Shown: positions 18,427-27,198 of the stretch, in pieces
Layout: each line of letters opens with the position of its first letter
Numbering within the stretch: the first letter of the stretch is position 1
Source: Chitinophaga solisilvae
Lineage (GTDB): Bacteria; Bacteroidota; Bacteroidia; Chitinophagales; Chitinophagaceae
Direction: 5' to 3'
DNA: 64,000 nt
Assembly: GCF_009928525.1 (NCBI RefSeq)
Contig: NZ_JAABOK010000009.1
Location: 265,548 to 329,547 of the forward strand
The notes under the pieces: generated by a model
What the model saw: only the letters and a program-made list of their open reading frames with translations
What the model was told of the DNA's origin: nothing
Database searches by the model: none
Translations under genes and position numbers: made by a program

Positions 18427-19500
18427 ATGTTTACGATAGATGCACATCTGGATCTCAGCATGAACGCGCTGGAATGGAACAGGGACCTGCAGCAGCCGGT
18501 CAGCGCCATCCGCCGCCGTGAGGCCGGACTGAATGATAAACCCGACCGCACGAAAGGCGTGGTAGCCTTCCCTGAATTAAGGAAGGGCAATATCGGACTG
18601 GTAGTGGCCACACAGATAGGACGATATGTAGCGCCGGATAACCCGCTGCCGGGATGGCATTCTCCTGAGCAGGCATGGGCGCAGACACAGGGCCAGCTGG
18701 CCTGGTACAAAGCCATGGAAGATGCCGGCGAGATGGTGATGATAAAAGATAAAAAAGCGCTGGAACAACACCTCTCCCTCTGGAACGACGGCACTCCCAA
18801 CGATAAAAAGCCTATAGGCTATATACTCAGCCTGGAAGGGGCAGACTCCATCGTGACACTGAAACACCTGGAGAAAGCATATAATAAAGGATTGCGCGCG
18901 GCAGGCCCCGCACACTACGGGCCGGGACGCTATGCTAACGGCACCGATGCTACCGGCCACCTGAACGAACAGGGCCGCGCACTGCTCAAAGAAATGGAAC
19001 AGCTCAACATGATCCTGGATGCAACACATCTCTGTGATGATGCCTTCTGGGATGCCATGGATATTTTTCATGGTCCTGTCTGGGCCAGCCATAACAACTG
19101 TCGCGCACTGGTAGATCATAACCGCCAGTTCAGCGACGACATGATCCGCACACTCATTCAGAAAGGCGCTGTCATTGGCGGTGCACTGGATGCCTGGATG
19201 ATGGTGCCGGGTTGGGTAAGGCAACAGTCTACCCCGGAAGCAATGAACTGCAACCTGGAAAAGATGATCGATCACATGGATCATATCTGCCAGCTGGCAG
19301 GTAACTCCCTGCATATCGGCATCGGTTCCGACCTGGACGGCGCTTTTGGTAAAGAGCAATGTCCGTACGACCTGGAAACCATTGCAGACCTGCAAAAGGT
19401 GCCTGACCTGTTATCAAAAAGAGGATATACTGCTACCGATATAGAAAATGTCATGCATGGCAACTGGCTGAGATTTTTACGCCATGCGTGGAAAGACTAG
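18427..19500 (+). CDS. Membrane-dipeptidase family (peptidase M19) protein, cytoplasmic
   Basis: 357 residues. The metal-binding His-x-Asp is seen at residues 7-9 ('DAHLDLS'), with further family marks 'LSLEGAD' near residue 136, 'THLCDD' near 198, 'SHNNCRAL' near 218 and 'IGSDLDGAFG' near 298. Unlike the mammalian renal dipeptidase it has no signal peptide, so it should act in the cytoplasm. M19 enzymes hydrolyse dipeptides, often with a D-residue, through a binuclear zinc centre. It closes the operon-like run that begins with susC. Its presence with RidA and a GH20 hexosaminidase hints that the imported material combines amino sugars with D-amino acids or peptides, as in cell-wall fragments; this is inference. 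Confidence 0.9.
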   Translation: MFTIDAHLDLSMNALEWNRDLQQPVSAIRRREAGLNDKPDRTKGVVAFPELRKGNIGLVVATQIGRYVAPDNPLPGWHSPEQAWAQTQGQLAWYKAMEDAGEMVMIKDKKALEQHLSLWNDGTPNDKKPIGYILSLEGADSIVTLKHLEKAYNKGLRAAGPAHYGPGRYANGTDATGHLNEQGRALLKEMEQLNMILDATHLCDDAFWDAMDIFHGPVWASHNNCRALVDHNRQFSDDMIRTLIQKGAVIGGALDAWMMVPGWVRQQSTPEAMNCNLEKMIDHMDHICQLAGNSLHIGIGSDLDGAFGKEQCPYDLETIADLQKVPDLLSKRGYTATDIENVMHGNWLRFLRHAWKD

Positions 19501-19630
19501 TGCAGCTGATTCCGGCAGTGTATCCGGAAAAGTAAGGCGTATCCGGCAAGGCTCATTGTCCGGTTACGCTTTCCTGTTTTATAATACTTCGTTTGTACTT
19601 CTCCGTTATAACGGCAACCACCGTGTTTTA

Positions 19631-22045
19631 TCATGCTTCCCTGAGATTTTTTACCGGATTGGATAATGCTGCGCGCAGTGCCTGCATACCGGTGGTGAGC
19701 ACCGCCATAGTAATGGCTATCATGGCTGCCAGCAGAAATGTCCGGCCGCTGACATGGGTATGATAGGCAAAGTTATTCAGCCAGTGCTGCATACAGATAC
19801 CGGCCAGCGGGCCGGCAATGAGAATGGCCGTAATTACTGGTCGCAGAAAATCTTTCGATAACAGGGTGGTGATATGCAGTACGGACCCACCCATGATTTT
19901 GCGTATACCTATTTCGCGGATGCGCTGCTGCGCATCAAAAGCAGCGAGCCCAAATAATCCCATACAGGAAATGAATATAGCAATACCTGTGAAAAAGTCC
20001 AGCAATCTGGATGTCTGCAGGTCTGCATGATAATTCCGCTGAAAATCTTCCTGGAGCAGGCTGTATTCAAATGGTTCTTCCGGTATTATTGTTTTCCATT
20101 GCTGCGCCAGGCTGGCTATTGTCTCCGGCATATCTGCCGTCTGTACATGTACAATCAGGTAATTAAATCCTGCCGGCTGTGTCAGAAAGGCATATGGCGT
20201 AATGGTTTTGTGCAGATCTTCAAAATGAAAATCTTTTACCACACCGATAATCTGATAGGGATAAGTTACGCCCTCCCAGTCGAAGTTGAGTTTATAACCG
20301 ATGGCTTTATCCGCCGGGATATTGAATTTACGCAGGGTGGTTTCGTTGACGATCATATTGCGGAAAGTATCAGCAGGAGTGAAGCCACGGCCTGCTGCCA
20401 GCCGGAAGCCCATTGTTTCCAGCAGCTCCGGTGCTACCTGGTTGATGCGTACATGCTGAATATCGTTTACTGTCTGGTCCGGCCGGTAGAAGCTGAAGTC
20501 GGTCGGATTGCTGATGCCCGGATAGTACACGGCGCCTGCTGCACCGAGCACCTGCTGATGCTGCAGCATACTGTTGCGGATACCGGTATAGGCTTGCTGC
20601 GCAGCTTCGCTGTTCAGTGGCAGCACCACCTGCTGGTCCTGTTGAAAGCCCAGCGGCTGATGCCGTATAAAGTGCATCTGATCGCGTATCACCATGGCAG
20701 CCAGTATCAGGCCGACTGCAATGACGAACTGAAATACTACCAGTCCGCGCCGGAAGCTGATAGCGTGCATCGTGTTGGCATATCTGCCTTTTAATACAGA
20801 GATAGGTTTAAAGGCTGCCAGGAAAAATGCAGGGTAACTGCCGGAGACGATACCCGTCAGTACTGCCAGTAAAATGAAAGCTGTGATAACGCCGGGTTGC
20901 AGCAGTAATGCACTGCTTAGTTCCCTGCTGGTAAGTTGACTGAACAGCGGTAGTACCAGCCATACCAGCAGGAAGGCAACACCGAGCGCCAATAGTGCCA
21001 GTATCAGGGATTCGCCCATGAATTGCCGTATCAGTTCTCCTTTTTTTGCGCCCAGCACTTTTCTGATGCCTACTTCTGCAGCGCGGCGTACAGCGCGTGC
21101 GCTGGAAAGATTCATGAAATTGACGCAGGCAATCAGCAGTATCAACAGGGCCACCGATGCAAGCATATACAGATAGGCGCGACTGTTGGTGGCTGTTACA
21201 ATAGTGCCCAGCTGATCGTGCAGGTGGAGGTTGTGTACCGGGGTAAGAAAAATACGTTTACTGAAGCCAGCTGCTTTCAGCTCCGCGCCGGCATGCTGTT
21301 CCATGAAGGCAGGCAGTTTCCGGTTCAGCCTTGCTGCGGAGGCGCCGGGATGTAGCCGCAGATAAGTATAAAAGATGTTGTTGCCTGCATAATGCTGCGG
21401 CTGTCGCAGGAAGTGGCCCATCCAGCCGGACCCCAGGGGAATAAAAAAGCGGGCATCTATATGTGAGCGGCCGCTTTCATCCCTGTAAACGCCGCTGACG
21501 CGGTATGTCTCTTTGCCGTTGAGGGTAATGATTTTATGCAGGGCCGGCTTGTCCCCGAAAAGTTTCTTTGCCACGGTGGCGGAAAGTACGATGGAACCAG
21601 GCTCCCGTAACGCATTACGGGCATCGCCTTCTGAAAAATGATAGGCAAACAGGGAGAAAAAGGAGGTGTCTGCCTGGCATCCGCGTTTTTCATAGAAAGC
21701 AGTAGCAGGTTGCCCGGGTATGCCCAGCAGCGTCTTTTCTTCCATTACATAGAGGCGCGCTGCCTGCATGATTTCAGGGAAGGCGGTTGTCAGCGCGGAG
21801 GCATAAGGCGCGGATAACGCAGGGTATTCCTCTTTCGCGCCGGTAGATAAAACAGCTTCGCTGTTAACCAGGTAGATATCGCCGGAACGGTAATGATGCC
21901 GGTCATAATTCATTTCATGCCGGATATACAGTAACAGCAGCATACAGGCAGCCATTCCGGTGGCAAGACCTGCAATATTGATAAAGGAAAATGTAACGTT
22001 TTTCGATAGTTGCCTGACAGCAATCTTTACATAATTTCTGAACAT
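19631..22045 (-). CDS. ABC transporter permease with two FtsX domains (MacB-like)
   Basis: 804 residues. An N-terminal helix ('FSFINIAGLATGMAACML') is followed by a large periplasmic MacB_PCD-type domain (about 45-270), three helices of an FtsX domain near 280-425, a second periplasmic domain (about 440-670) and a second FtsX domain near 675-790 ('REIGIRKIMGGS'). This four-plus-four helix layout is the Bacteroidota 'FtsX-like permease' arrangement in which two MacB permease halves are fused. No ATPase gene is adjacent, so it must pair with one elsewhere. Substrates of such permeases range from lipoproteins to antimicrobial peptides. The gene stands alone between two gaps and converges on the dipeptidase gene. 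Confidence 0.9.
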   Translation of the reverse strand: MFRNYVKIAVRQLSKNVTFSFINIAGLATGMAACMLLLLYIRHEMNYDRHHYRSGDIYLVNSEAVLSTGAKEEYPALSAPYASALTTAFPEIMQAARLYVMEEKTLLGIPGQPATAFYEKRGCQADTSFFSLFAYHFSEGDARNALREPGSIVLSATVAKKLFGDKPALHKIITLNGKETYRVSGVYRDESGRSHIDARFFIPLGSGWMGHFLRQPQHYAGNNIFYTYLRLHPGASAARLNRKLPAFMEQHAGAELKAAGFSKRIFLTPVHNLHLHDQLGTIVTATNSRAYLYMLASVALLILLIACVNFMNLSSARAVRRAAEVGIRKVLGAKKGELIRQFMGESLILALLALGVAFLLVWLVLPLFSQLTSRELSSALLLQPGVITAFILLAVLTGIVSGSYPAFFLAAFKPISVLKGRYANTMHAISFRRGLVVFQFVIAVGLILAAMVIRDQMHFIRHQPLGFQQDQQVVLPLNSEAAQQAYTGIRNSMLQHQQVLGAAGAVYYPGISNPTDFSFYRPDQTVNDIQHVRINQVAPELLETMGFRLAAGRGFTPADTFRNMIVNETTLRKFNIPADKAIGYKLNFDWEGVTYPYQIIGVVKDFHFEDLHKTITPYAFLTQPAGFNYLIVHVQTADMPETIASLAQQWKTIIPEEPFEYSLLQEDFQRNYHADLQTSRLLDFFTGIAIFISCMGLFGLAAFDAQQRIREIGIRKIMGGSVLHITTLLSKDFLRPVITAILIAGPLAGICMQHWLNNFAYHTHVSGRTFLLAAMIAITMAVLTTGMQALRAALSNPVKNLREA

Positions 22046-22300
22046 ATCTGATGTTTTCCGGCAATGCCTGTACCGGTGTATGCCGGGTCAGACTCCGGAT
22101 ACCAGTATGATGCCATAATACAGCACGCTGTTAACCAATAATTTGTATATATGCCCGCCGTTGAATTGTCCGTTTTTGGAACAGCATTCGTTCAATGCCG
22201 GACAACGGCTTTACACTATCGTTCCGGCAGGAATAAATTCGTATATCTGTTTACGATAGCACTTCCTGAAGTTACCGCTTTCACATGAACTGAAAATGAA
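22046..22300. other. Intergenic stretch upstream of the FtsX-type permease
   Basis: About 255 bases lie between the permease start and the lipoprotein terminator. No open frame with coding character, no RNA-like fold and no clear TTTG/TAnnTTTG pair could be picked out by eye. It presumably holds the permease promoter on the minus strand. Confidence 0.4.
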
Positions 22301-22340
22301 AACAGGAAGAACCTTTCCCCCCGGAGCGGTTCTTCCTGTT
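22301..22340 (-). terminator. Rho-independent-type terminator after the lipoprotein gene
   Basis: A perfect 13-base stem AACAGGAAGAACC / GGTTCTTCCTGTT around a 14-base loop. It lies 20 bases past the stop of the minus-strand lipoprotein gene and is T-rich on its distal side in that strand. Confidence 0.75.
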
Positions 22341-22360
22341 AAAAAAAATGAACACCTGTA

Positions 22361-23476
22361 TTACTTGGTATTCATACTGTTGATCAGGTTAACCAGATCT
22401 GTAGCAGATACCTGTACCAGGTTAAAGCTGACAGAAGTATAGTTCTGACCCGCAGGAGGTGCACTGATCACCACATCTTTCTGCTCTGCATAAAAATTCC
22501 CGTTCAGCGACGTAATCGCCAGGAATGTTCCCTGCTGGTTAACAGGCACGCTGGTCTGATAGCTGAGGAAACCCTGGAAGCCCGGCGCCGGGTTAAGAAT
22601 AACATTATAGAATTTAACGATGGAGTTTACATTTCTTGCCTTGAAGAACAGCATGCTTGGTTCTTCGCCCATGTAGCTGGTGTTGGTGTTCGGGTTGTAG
22701 AAGTTGGTGAAGTAGCCCAGTACGGTTGTTCTTGGGTTGTTGCCGGTAAGACGGTCGCAGTTAAACCATTTAATCAGGCTGTCCAGGCGGAAGTTCAGCG
22801 TAGTGCCGTTGAACAGGGCGAACTGGCCGTTAGGCGTCCAGTCGATACCTTTTACCACTGCTACGTCCTGTGTAACGGTGGTAGGCTGATTCAGGTGGTT
22901 GAAGCCGGACAGCGTACGGGTGATGGTGCTATCGCCACCCCACATCGGCACTCTGTCGAAATTACCCGGCTTAACAGGCACCTGCACGGCAATGGCGCTG
23001 TCTTTACGCAGGTTCAGCGGCTGGCCGCCGGCATCGTTGGCTCTTACAAAAAATTCGCCGAAAGATTCCAGCGCCTGGCCATTATTGGTACGTGTAGGCC
23101 TGTCAGCGAAGATCATGTTGCTGGCATCACGGATTTCCTTGATAGCAACGGTAACGGGACCAGTGACTGGTGCGCCGCTTTTGGTAACAAATGAATTCGG
23201 GGAAATGGAATAGATAGTCCCTCTTTTGGAAACAATCTTGCCGCCCTGCTCACCGCTTACACGGTAGATTTCAAAGGAAGGGCCATAGGCATTCAGTAAT
23301 TTTCTTAAAGCTGCACCATCCGGGTCAACTGCCGGCGCTGCGGCAGCAGCTGCGCCGTTTGCATTTAAACGTTGTGCGTCTGTTACAGGGTCTTGTTTCA
23401 GTTGTTTCGTACAGGCGCTCATGCTACATGCCAGTACTGCAACACAGAACACGTTTCTGATGAAGTTGGAGTTCAT
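22361..23476 (-). CDS. Hypothetical lipoprotein with ZU5-like beta domain
   Basis: 371 residues with a lipoprotein signal whose lipidated Cys is residue 22 ('SMSACTK'). An Ala-rich linker (about 40-50) follows. A segment with 'GGKIVSKRGTIYSISPNSF', here noted for its 'GT-I' start, and 'VTGPVTVAIKEI' resembles the beta-rich domain common in Bacteroidota lipoproteins ('GT.i.iPpnaF...G.PvtG.V...v.E'). The remainder is also beta-rich and has no recognised catalytic motif. It is a single gene with its own terminator. It is probably anchored to a membrane and exposed to periplasm or surface. Function unknown. Confidence 0.7.
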   Translation of the reverse strand: MNSNFIRNVFCVAVLACSMSACTKQLKQDPVTDAQRLNANGAAAAAAPAVDPDGAALRKLLNAYGPSFEIYRVSGEQGGKIVSKRGTIYSISPNSFVTKSGAPVTGPVTVAIKEIRDASNMIFADRPTRTNNGQALESFGEFFVRANDAGGQPLNLRKDSAIAVQVPVKPGNFDRVPMWGGDSTITRTLSGFNHLNQPTTVTQDVAVVKGIDWTPNGQFALFNGTTLNFRLDSLIKWFNCDRLTGNNPRTTVLGYFTNFYNPNTNTSYMGEEPSMLFFKARNVNSIVKFYNVILNPAPGFQGFLSYQTSVPVNQQGTFLAITSLNGNFYAEQKDVVISAPPAGQNYTSVSFNLVQVSATDLVNLINSMNTK

Positions 23477-23705
23477 GTTTTTTGTTTTTGAGATGAAAGA
23501 AAAAGAAAAGAGATGGATAGCATTTCAACGGGTTTTTAGCCAGGTCGGGATTACAAAGGGGTACATTCGCTGAACGCAAATCTACAGTCATCTACTGAAG
23601 TATAGTGACAGACGGGAAAAAAATACCATATTTGCAGTGTATAACCACGGCCATACACATTGAAATGCAAACAATGTCCTGATTCTCAAACCCGGTCTGC
23701 CATTG

Positions 23706-24902
23706 ATGAAAAGCATCGTCATATCTTTTTTTCTCTGCTGCCCCCCGGCTGCAGTGCCTGCACAGGCGCCGGCAGACGCTTTTCCTGTCAGGAAAGGAAT
23801 CCTGACCATAGGCAGCTTCTGTGAAGGACTGGCCCGTATGGAAGCCGGTAATAACAGGTATGGCTATATGAATACACACGGCACTGTTGTGATCAGCCCC
23901 CGCTTTGAGGCTGCCGGCGATTTTCATGAAGGACTGGCCAGTGTTGGAAAAGAAATCGATGGCCGCCGGCGCTTCGGATTTATCAACCGCAGCGGCAGGC
24001 TGGTTATCCCGTATGCCTACGATGAGGTAAAAGACTTCTCCGGCCACCGCGCCGCAGTCAGTAAAAACGGTGTATGGCAGTATATCAGCACTACCGGCCA
24101 TCCGGTACTGAACAGCCGCTACGTCAGAACAGATACCCTCCGCGATCACCTGTACAGCGGTATGTACCGTGAAGTACGCGTAAACCCGATGCAGTTCCGG
24201 AACGGCCTGCTCCTGGTCCGGAAGAATAACCTCTACGGCTATACGGACACTGCCGGCAACTGGCGCATACCACCGCAATACCGGATAGCCAGAGAGTTTG
24301 CCGATGGTGTGGCACTGGTATCCGCAGGCGTTAAAAACAACCGGCACGAAACTATGCAGACATACAACCCGGATGAAGTACCTTTCGCCTGGGGCGTCAT
24401 CGATCCCGCCGGGAAACTGCTGTTCACCACAGATGCGGAGATCGTCGGCGATTTTTCCAGCGGCCTGGCACTTTTTAATAAAGATGACCTGTGGGGCTTT
24501 TTCAATAAAAAAGGAGAAACTGTATTCCCCGCCCGGTTTGACAACCGGCCGTTGCCTTTTACTGACAGCACCGCTATTGTTCAGACAGGCGGTGAAACTA
24601 CCGGTGTCAGGAATGGAAAACTGCTGCTGCTCCACGCTTCCGGCAGTATTATTGCAGTGCCCCTGTGTAATGCTTCCGGCAGGTGTATCCTCGATGCTGG
24701 CGCAGCCTTCTCGGAAAAACTGCTGCCCGTTAAAGTAGGCAGCACCTGGGGCTATATGGATACCTCCGGCAATATGGCCATCCCGCCGCAGTTTGATCAG
24801 GTAACACCCTTCCGCGAAGGGCTGGCAACAGTCATCACAACGGAAGGCCGCCTGCGCGTGATCCGCCATCCGGGAAAAAATAATGTTACCCTTAAAAAAT
24901 AG
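23706..24902 (+). CDS. Secreted WG-repeat protein (first of three)
   Basis: 398 residues with a signal peptide (ending near 'AVPAQAPA') and at least six WG-type beta repeats of about 50-60 residues, each built around phrases like 'YGYMNTHGTVVISPRF', 'FGFINRSGRLVIPYAY', 'WGFFNKKGETVFPARF' and 'WGYMDTSGNMAIPPQF'. These alternate with 'F.EGLA.V' strands. The ATG at 23706 gives the signal peptide start. WG repeats are thought to form extended or toroidal beta structures used in binding, but no enzyme function is known. It is followed after ten bases by a longer WG protein and then a third, suggesting one operon of surface or periplasmic scaffold proteins. Confidence 0.85.
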   Translation: MKSIVISFFLCCPPAAVPAQAPADAFPVRKGILTIGSFCEGLARMEAGNNRYGYMNTHGTVVISPRFEAAGDFHEGLASVGKEIDGRRRFGFINRSGRLVIPYAYDEVKDFSGHRAAVSKNGVWQYISTTGHPVLNSRYVRTDTLRDHLYSGMYREVRVNPMQFRNGLLLVRKNNLYGYTDTAGNWRIPPQYRIAREFADGVALVSAGVKNNRHETMQTYNPDEVPFAWGVIDPAGKLLFTTDAEIVGDFSSGLALFNKDDLWGFFNKKGETVFPARFDNRPLPFTDSTAIVQTGGETTGVRNGKLLLLHASGSIIAVPLCNASGRCILDAGAAFSEKLLPVKVGSTWGYMDTSGNMAIPPQFDQVTPFREGLATVITTEGRLRVIRHPGKNNVTLKK

Positions 24903-24912
24903 GAATTCGTCT

Positions 24913-27198
24913 ATGAAATGGAATTGTTTATCCGTACTGTTAGCTGGTTTATCTGCCCTGGCCCTGCCTGTATCTGCTCAGTCGCCGCAACCGGCAGTAG
25001 CAGACTATCTCGGTAATTTCGATGGTGTGTTCGCCCCGGTGATGGTGCAGCATCAGAAAAAATGGTTGCATGCTTCCGGAAAAGTATTACTGGATAAAAC
25101 CAGCCATTACGGCTACTACGGAATTGTAAGCGGCATACAACAGGATGCCTATGGTGCAATCAACCGCCATGGTAAAGTCATCGTACCCTTTAAGTACGAT
25201 GCAGTGGAAATTAAGTCGGAAGATAAAAAGGATAACCCCGATAATAATTACTGCTTCGTGACCTTTAAGCTGAACGGAAAAACCGGCGCGGCAGACAGCT
25301 CAGGAAATATACTCCTTGAGCCGGTATACGAGGATGTGGATGCCCTGAATCCCCGGCTGATCAAATTCAGGAAAAATGGCCTGTGGGGCTGGGCTGAAAT
25401 GAAAACAGGCAAGGTAATTCAGACACCTGAATATGAAAACGTCCATAACAGCTATGTGCTTCCCGGTATCATCAGTGTAACGCTCAACGGACTGACGGGC
25501 CTCGCCCGCCACGACGGCTCGCTGCTGACACCTGTCAGATACCATCAGTTCTATTCCTTTGGAGATAAATCCGGAGATCTGATTTGTTATACTTTGAATA
25601 ATAAATCAGGCATCATGGATAAAAACGGGAAGGAAGTAACCCCGGCGCTGTACAACCGCATCGCTGGAGGACCTTCGCCGGCATTACTGATGGTGGAACA
25701 ACAGGATAAGACCGGTTTCATTAACCGGCAAGGCAAAACCATCCTGGCTCCGCAGTACTCCAAAGCATTTGTCAACGCCAGCCTCGTAGTCGTATGGAAA
25801 GGTAATAAATGCGGCGTCGTAAACGCTGCCGGCAAGGAAGTGCTGCCAACGGTACACGATGAAATAGAAGTAATGGATAATCGTGGCAACGGCGCCTATG
25901 CCCCTCGTGACACGGATTCGCTGACCTATTTCATCGTCGCGAAAAAAGCCGGTCTGGCAGGGCTTTTCTCCGCTGCCGGTAAACCACTGCTGCCGGTAGA
26001 ATACCATTTTCTGCGTATTGTCATGCACCATCAGCGCCCTGTAGTCATGATGATAAAAGACAAAAAAGCCGGGCTGGCAGACCTCTCCGGCAAAATACTC
26101 CTGCCCGTTTCCTGGGATAATATAATGGCTTCCTACGGTACCGGCTATACGTATAATGATGATCGTGCCGGCGCTGACAAATCTGATTTTATTATGGTCA
26201 GCAGGAAAGAAAAAGTAGGACTATATAACCTGGCCACCGGCAGGGAAGTGTTGCCACCGGCCTTTACCACCATCACCTGGAAGAGCAGCGGCCTGCTGGA
26301 AACCAGGGATGGCGATACTTCCAGCATCTTCACCCGTAACGGGGAGCGTATCAGGGGACCGAAACTTTACGGTTTCTTTCATCCGCTCAGCAACGACCTG
26401 CTGGTTGAAACCACTTATGGGGACAACGGGCGGCTGACCGCACTGACAGATCCCTCCGGAAAAAAACTATATGAGAACAAGGACTGGGAATTTAACACCT
26501 ATACCAACGGCAGCATATTACGCCCCGCCGCTGTACGCCGCCTGGATACCACCTTTACAGATGGCCTGCTGAAAATTACAGCCAACAGAAAAGATAACCT
26601 GTTTATCGACAGGCAGGGTAATCCCGTTACATTCGATCAGTACGCATATGTGGGCGAATTCTGGAATGGGCTGGCTATCGCAGGGAAAGATGGTAAGTAT
26701 GGTATCATCAACCGTAAACAGGAAGAAGTACTGCCCGTTATCTATGATAATATTACAGAACTGGGAGACAAAATGCTGAAGCTGAGCCAGGGTGAACGCT
26801 TTGGGGTAGCTAAAAAAGACGGCACTGTCATTATCCCTGTACAGTATGCATCTATCCGGCAGATCTACGATACTACCTTGTATGAGGTCACTCTGAACAG
26901 GAAGTCAGGGGTCCTCAACGGAGCCGGTCAGACAGTTATCCCGACGGAGTATGACGAAGCCGGCTATTCCTCTTCCGGCAAATGTTTCAAGCTGACCCGG
27001 AACGGAAAAAACGGCCTGGCAGATGCTTCCGGGAAAGTGATAATACCTGCGGAATATGAAGTGCTGAACACCAACCGGGGATATGGCAACCGCACCTTCC
27101 CGGTACTGGTGAAGCAGGGGGAATGGTATTTCTATCTCGATCAGCAGGGAAATCCATTACCATTTAAATCAAAGAAAGAAAAAGGATATAATGATTAG
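24913..27198 (+). CDS. Secreted WG-repeat protein (second of three)
   Basis: About 761 residues, with a signal peptide ending near 'LPVSAQ'. Some twelve WG-type repeats fill nearly the whole length, for example 'YGAINRHGKVIVPFKY', 'TGFINRQGKTILAPQY', 'YGIINRKQEEVLPVIY' and 'NGLADASGKVIIPAEY'. The start at 24913 lies ten bases past the previous stop and begins a clean signal peptide. The stop overlaps the next gene by eight bases. Between repeats the sequence diverges strongly, so the copies are old rather than freshly amplified. No catalytic residues or membrane anchor are apparent. Function unknown; a binding or scaffold role is inferred from the repeat class. Confidence 0.85.
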   Translation: MKWNCLSVLLAGLSALALPVSAQSPQPAVADYLGNFDGVFAPVMVQHQKKWLHASGKVLLDKTSHYGYYGIVSGIQQDAYGAINRHGKVIVPFKYDAVEIKSEDKKDNPDNNYCFVTFKLNGKTGAADSSGNILLEPVYEDVDALNPRLIKFRKNGLWGWAEMKTGKVIQTPEYENVHNSYVLPGIISVTLNGLTGLARHDGSLLTPVRYHQFYSFGDKSGDLICYTLNNKSGIMDKNGKEVTPALYNRIAGGPSPALLMVEQQDKTGFINRQGKTILAPQYSKAFVNASLVVVWKGNKCGVVNAAGKEVLPTVHDEIEVMDNRGNGAYAPRDTDSLTYFIVAKKAGLAGLFSAAGKPLLPVEYHFLRIVMHHQRPVVMMIKDKKAGLADLSGKILLPVSWDNIMASYGTGYTYNDDRAGADKSDFIMVSRKEKVGLYNLATGREVLPPAFTTITWKSSGLLETRDGDTSSIFTRNGERIRGPKLYGFFHPLSNDLLVETTYGDNGRLTALTDPSGKKLYENKDWEFNTYTNGSILRPAAVRRLDTTFTDGLLKITANRKDNLFIDRQGNPVTFDQYAYVGEFWNGLAIAGKDGKYGIINRKQEEVLPVIYDNITELGDKMLKLSQGERFGVAKKDGTVIIPVQYASIRQIYDTTLYEVTLNRKSGVLNGAGQTVIPTEYDEAGYSSSGKCFKLTRNGKNGLADASGKVIIPAEYEVLNTNRGYGNRTFPVLVKQGEWYFYLDQQGNPLPFKSKKEKGYND

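Noticed and set aside
19501..19630. A repeat or terminator between the dipeptidase and permease genes
   Set aside because: ATCCGG words recur but no convincing stem or U-tract could be drawn.
23592..24869. A 425-codon open frame on the minus strand
   Set aside because: Antisense to the first WG-repeat gene, with low-complexity composition and no family features.
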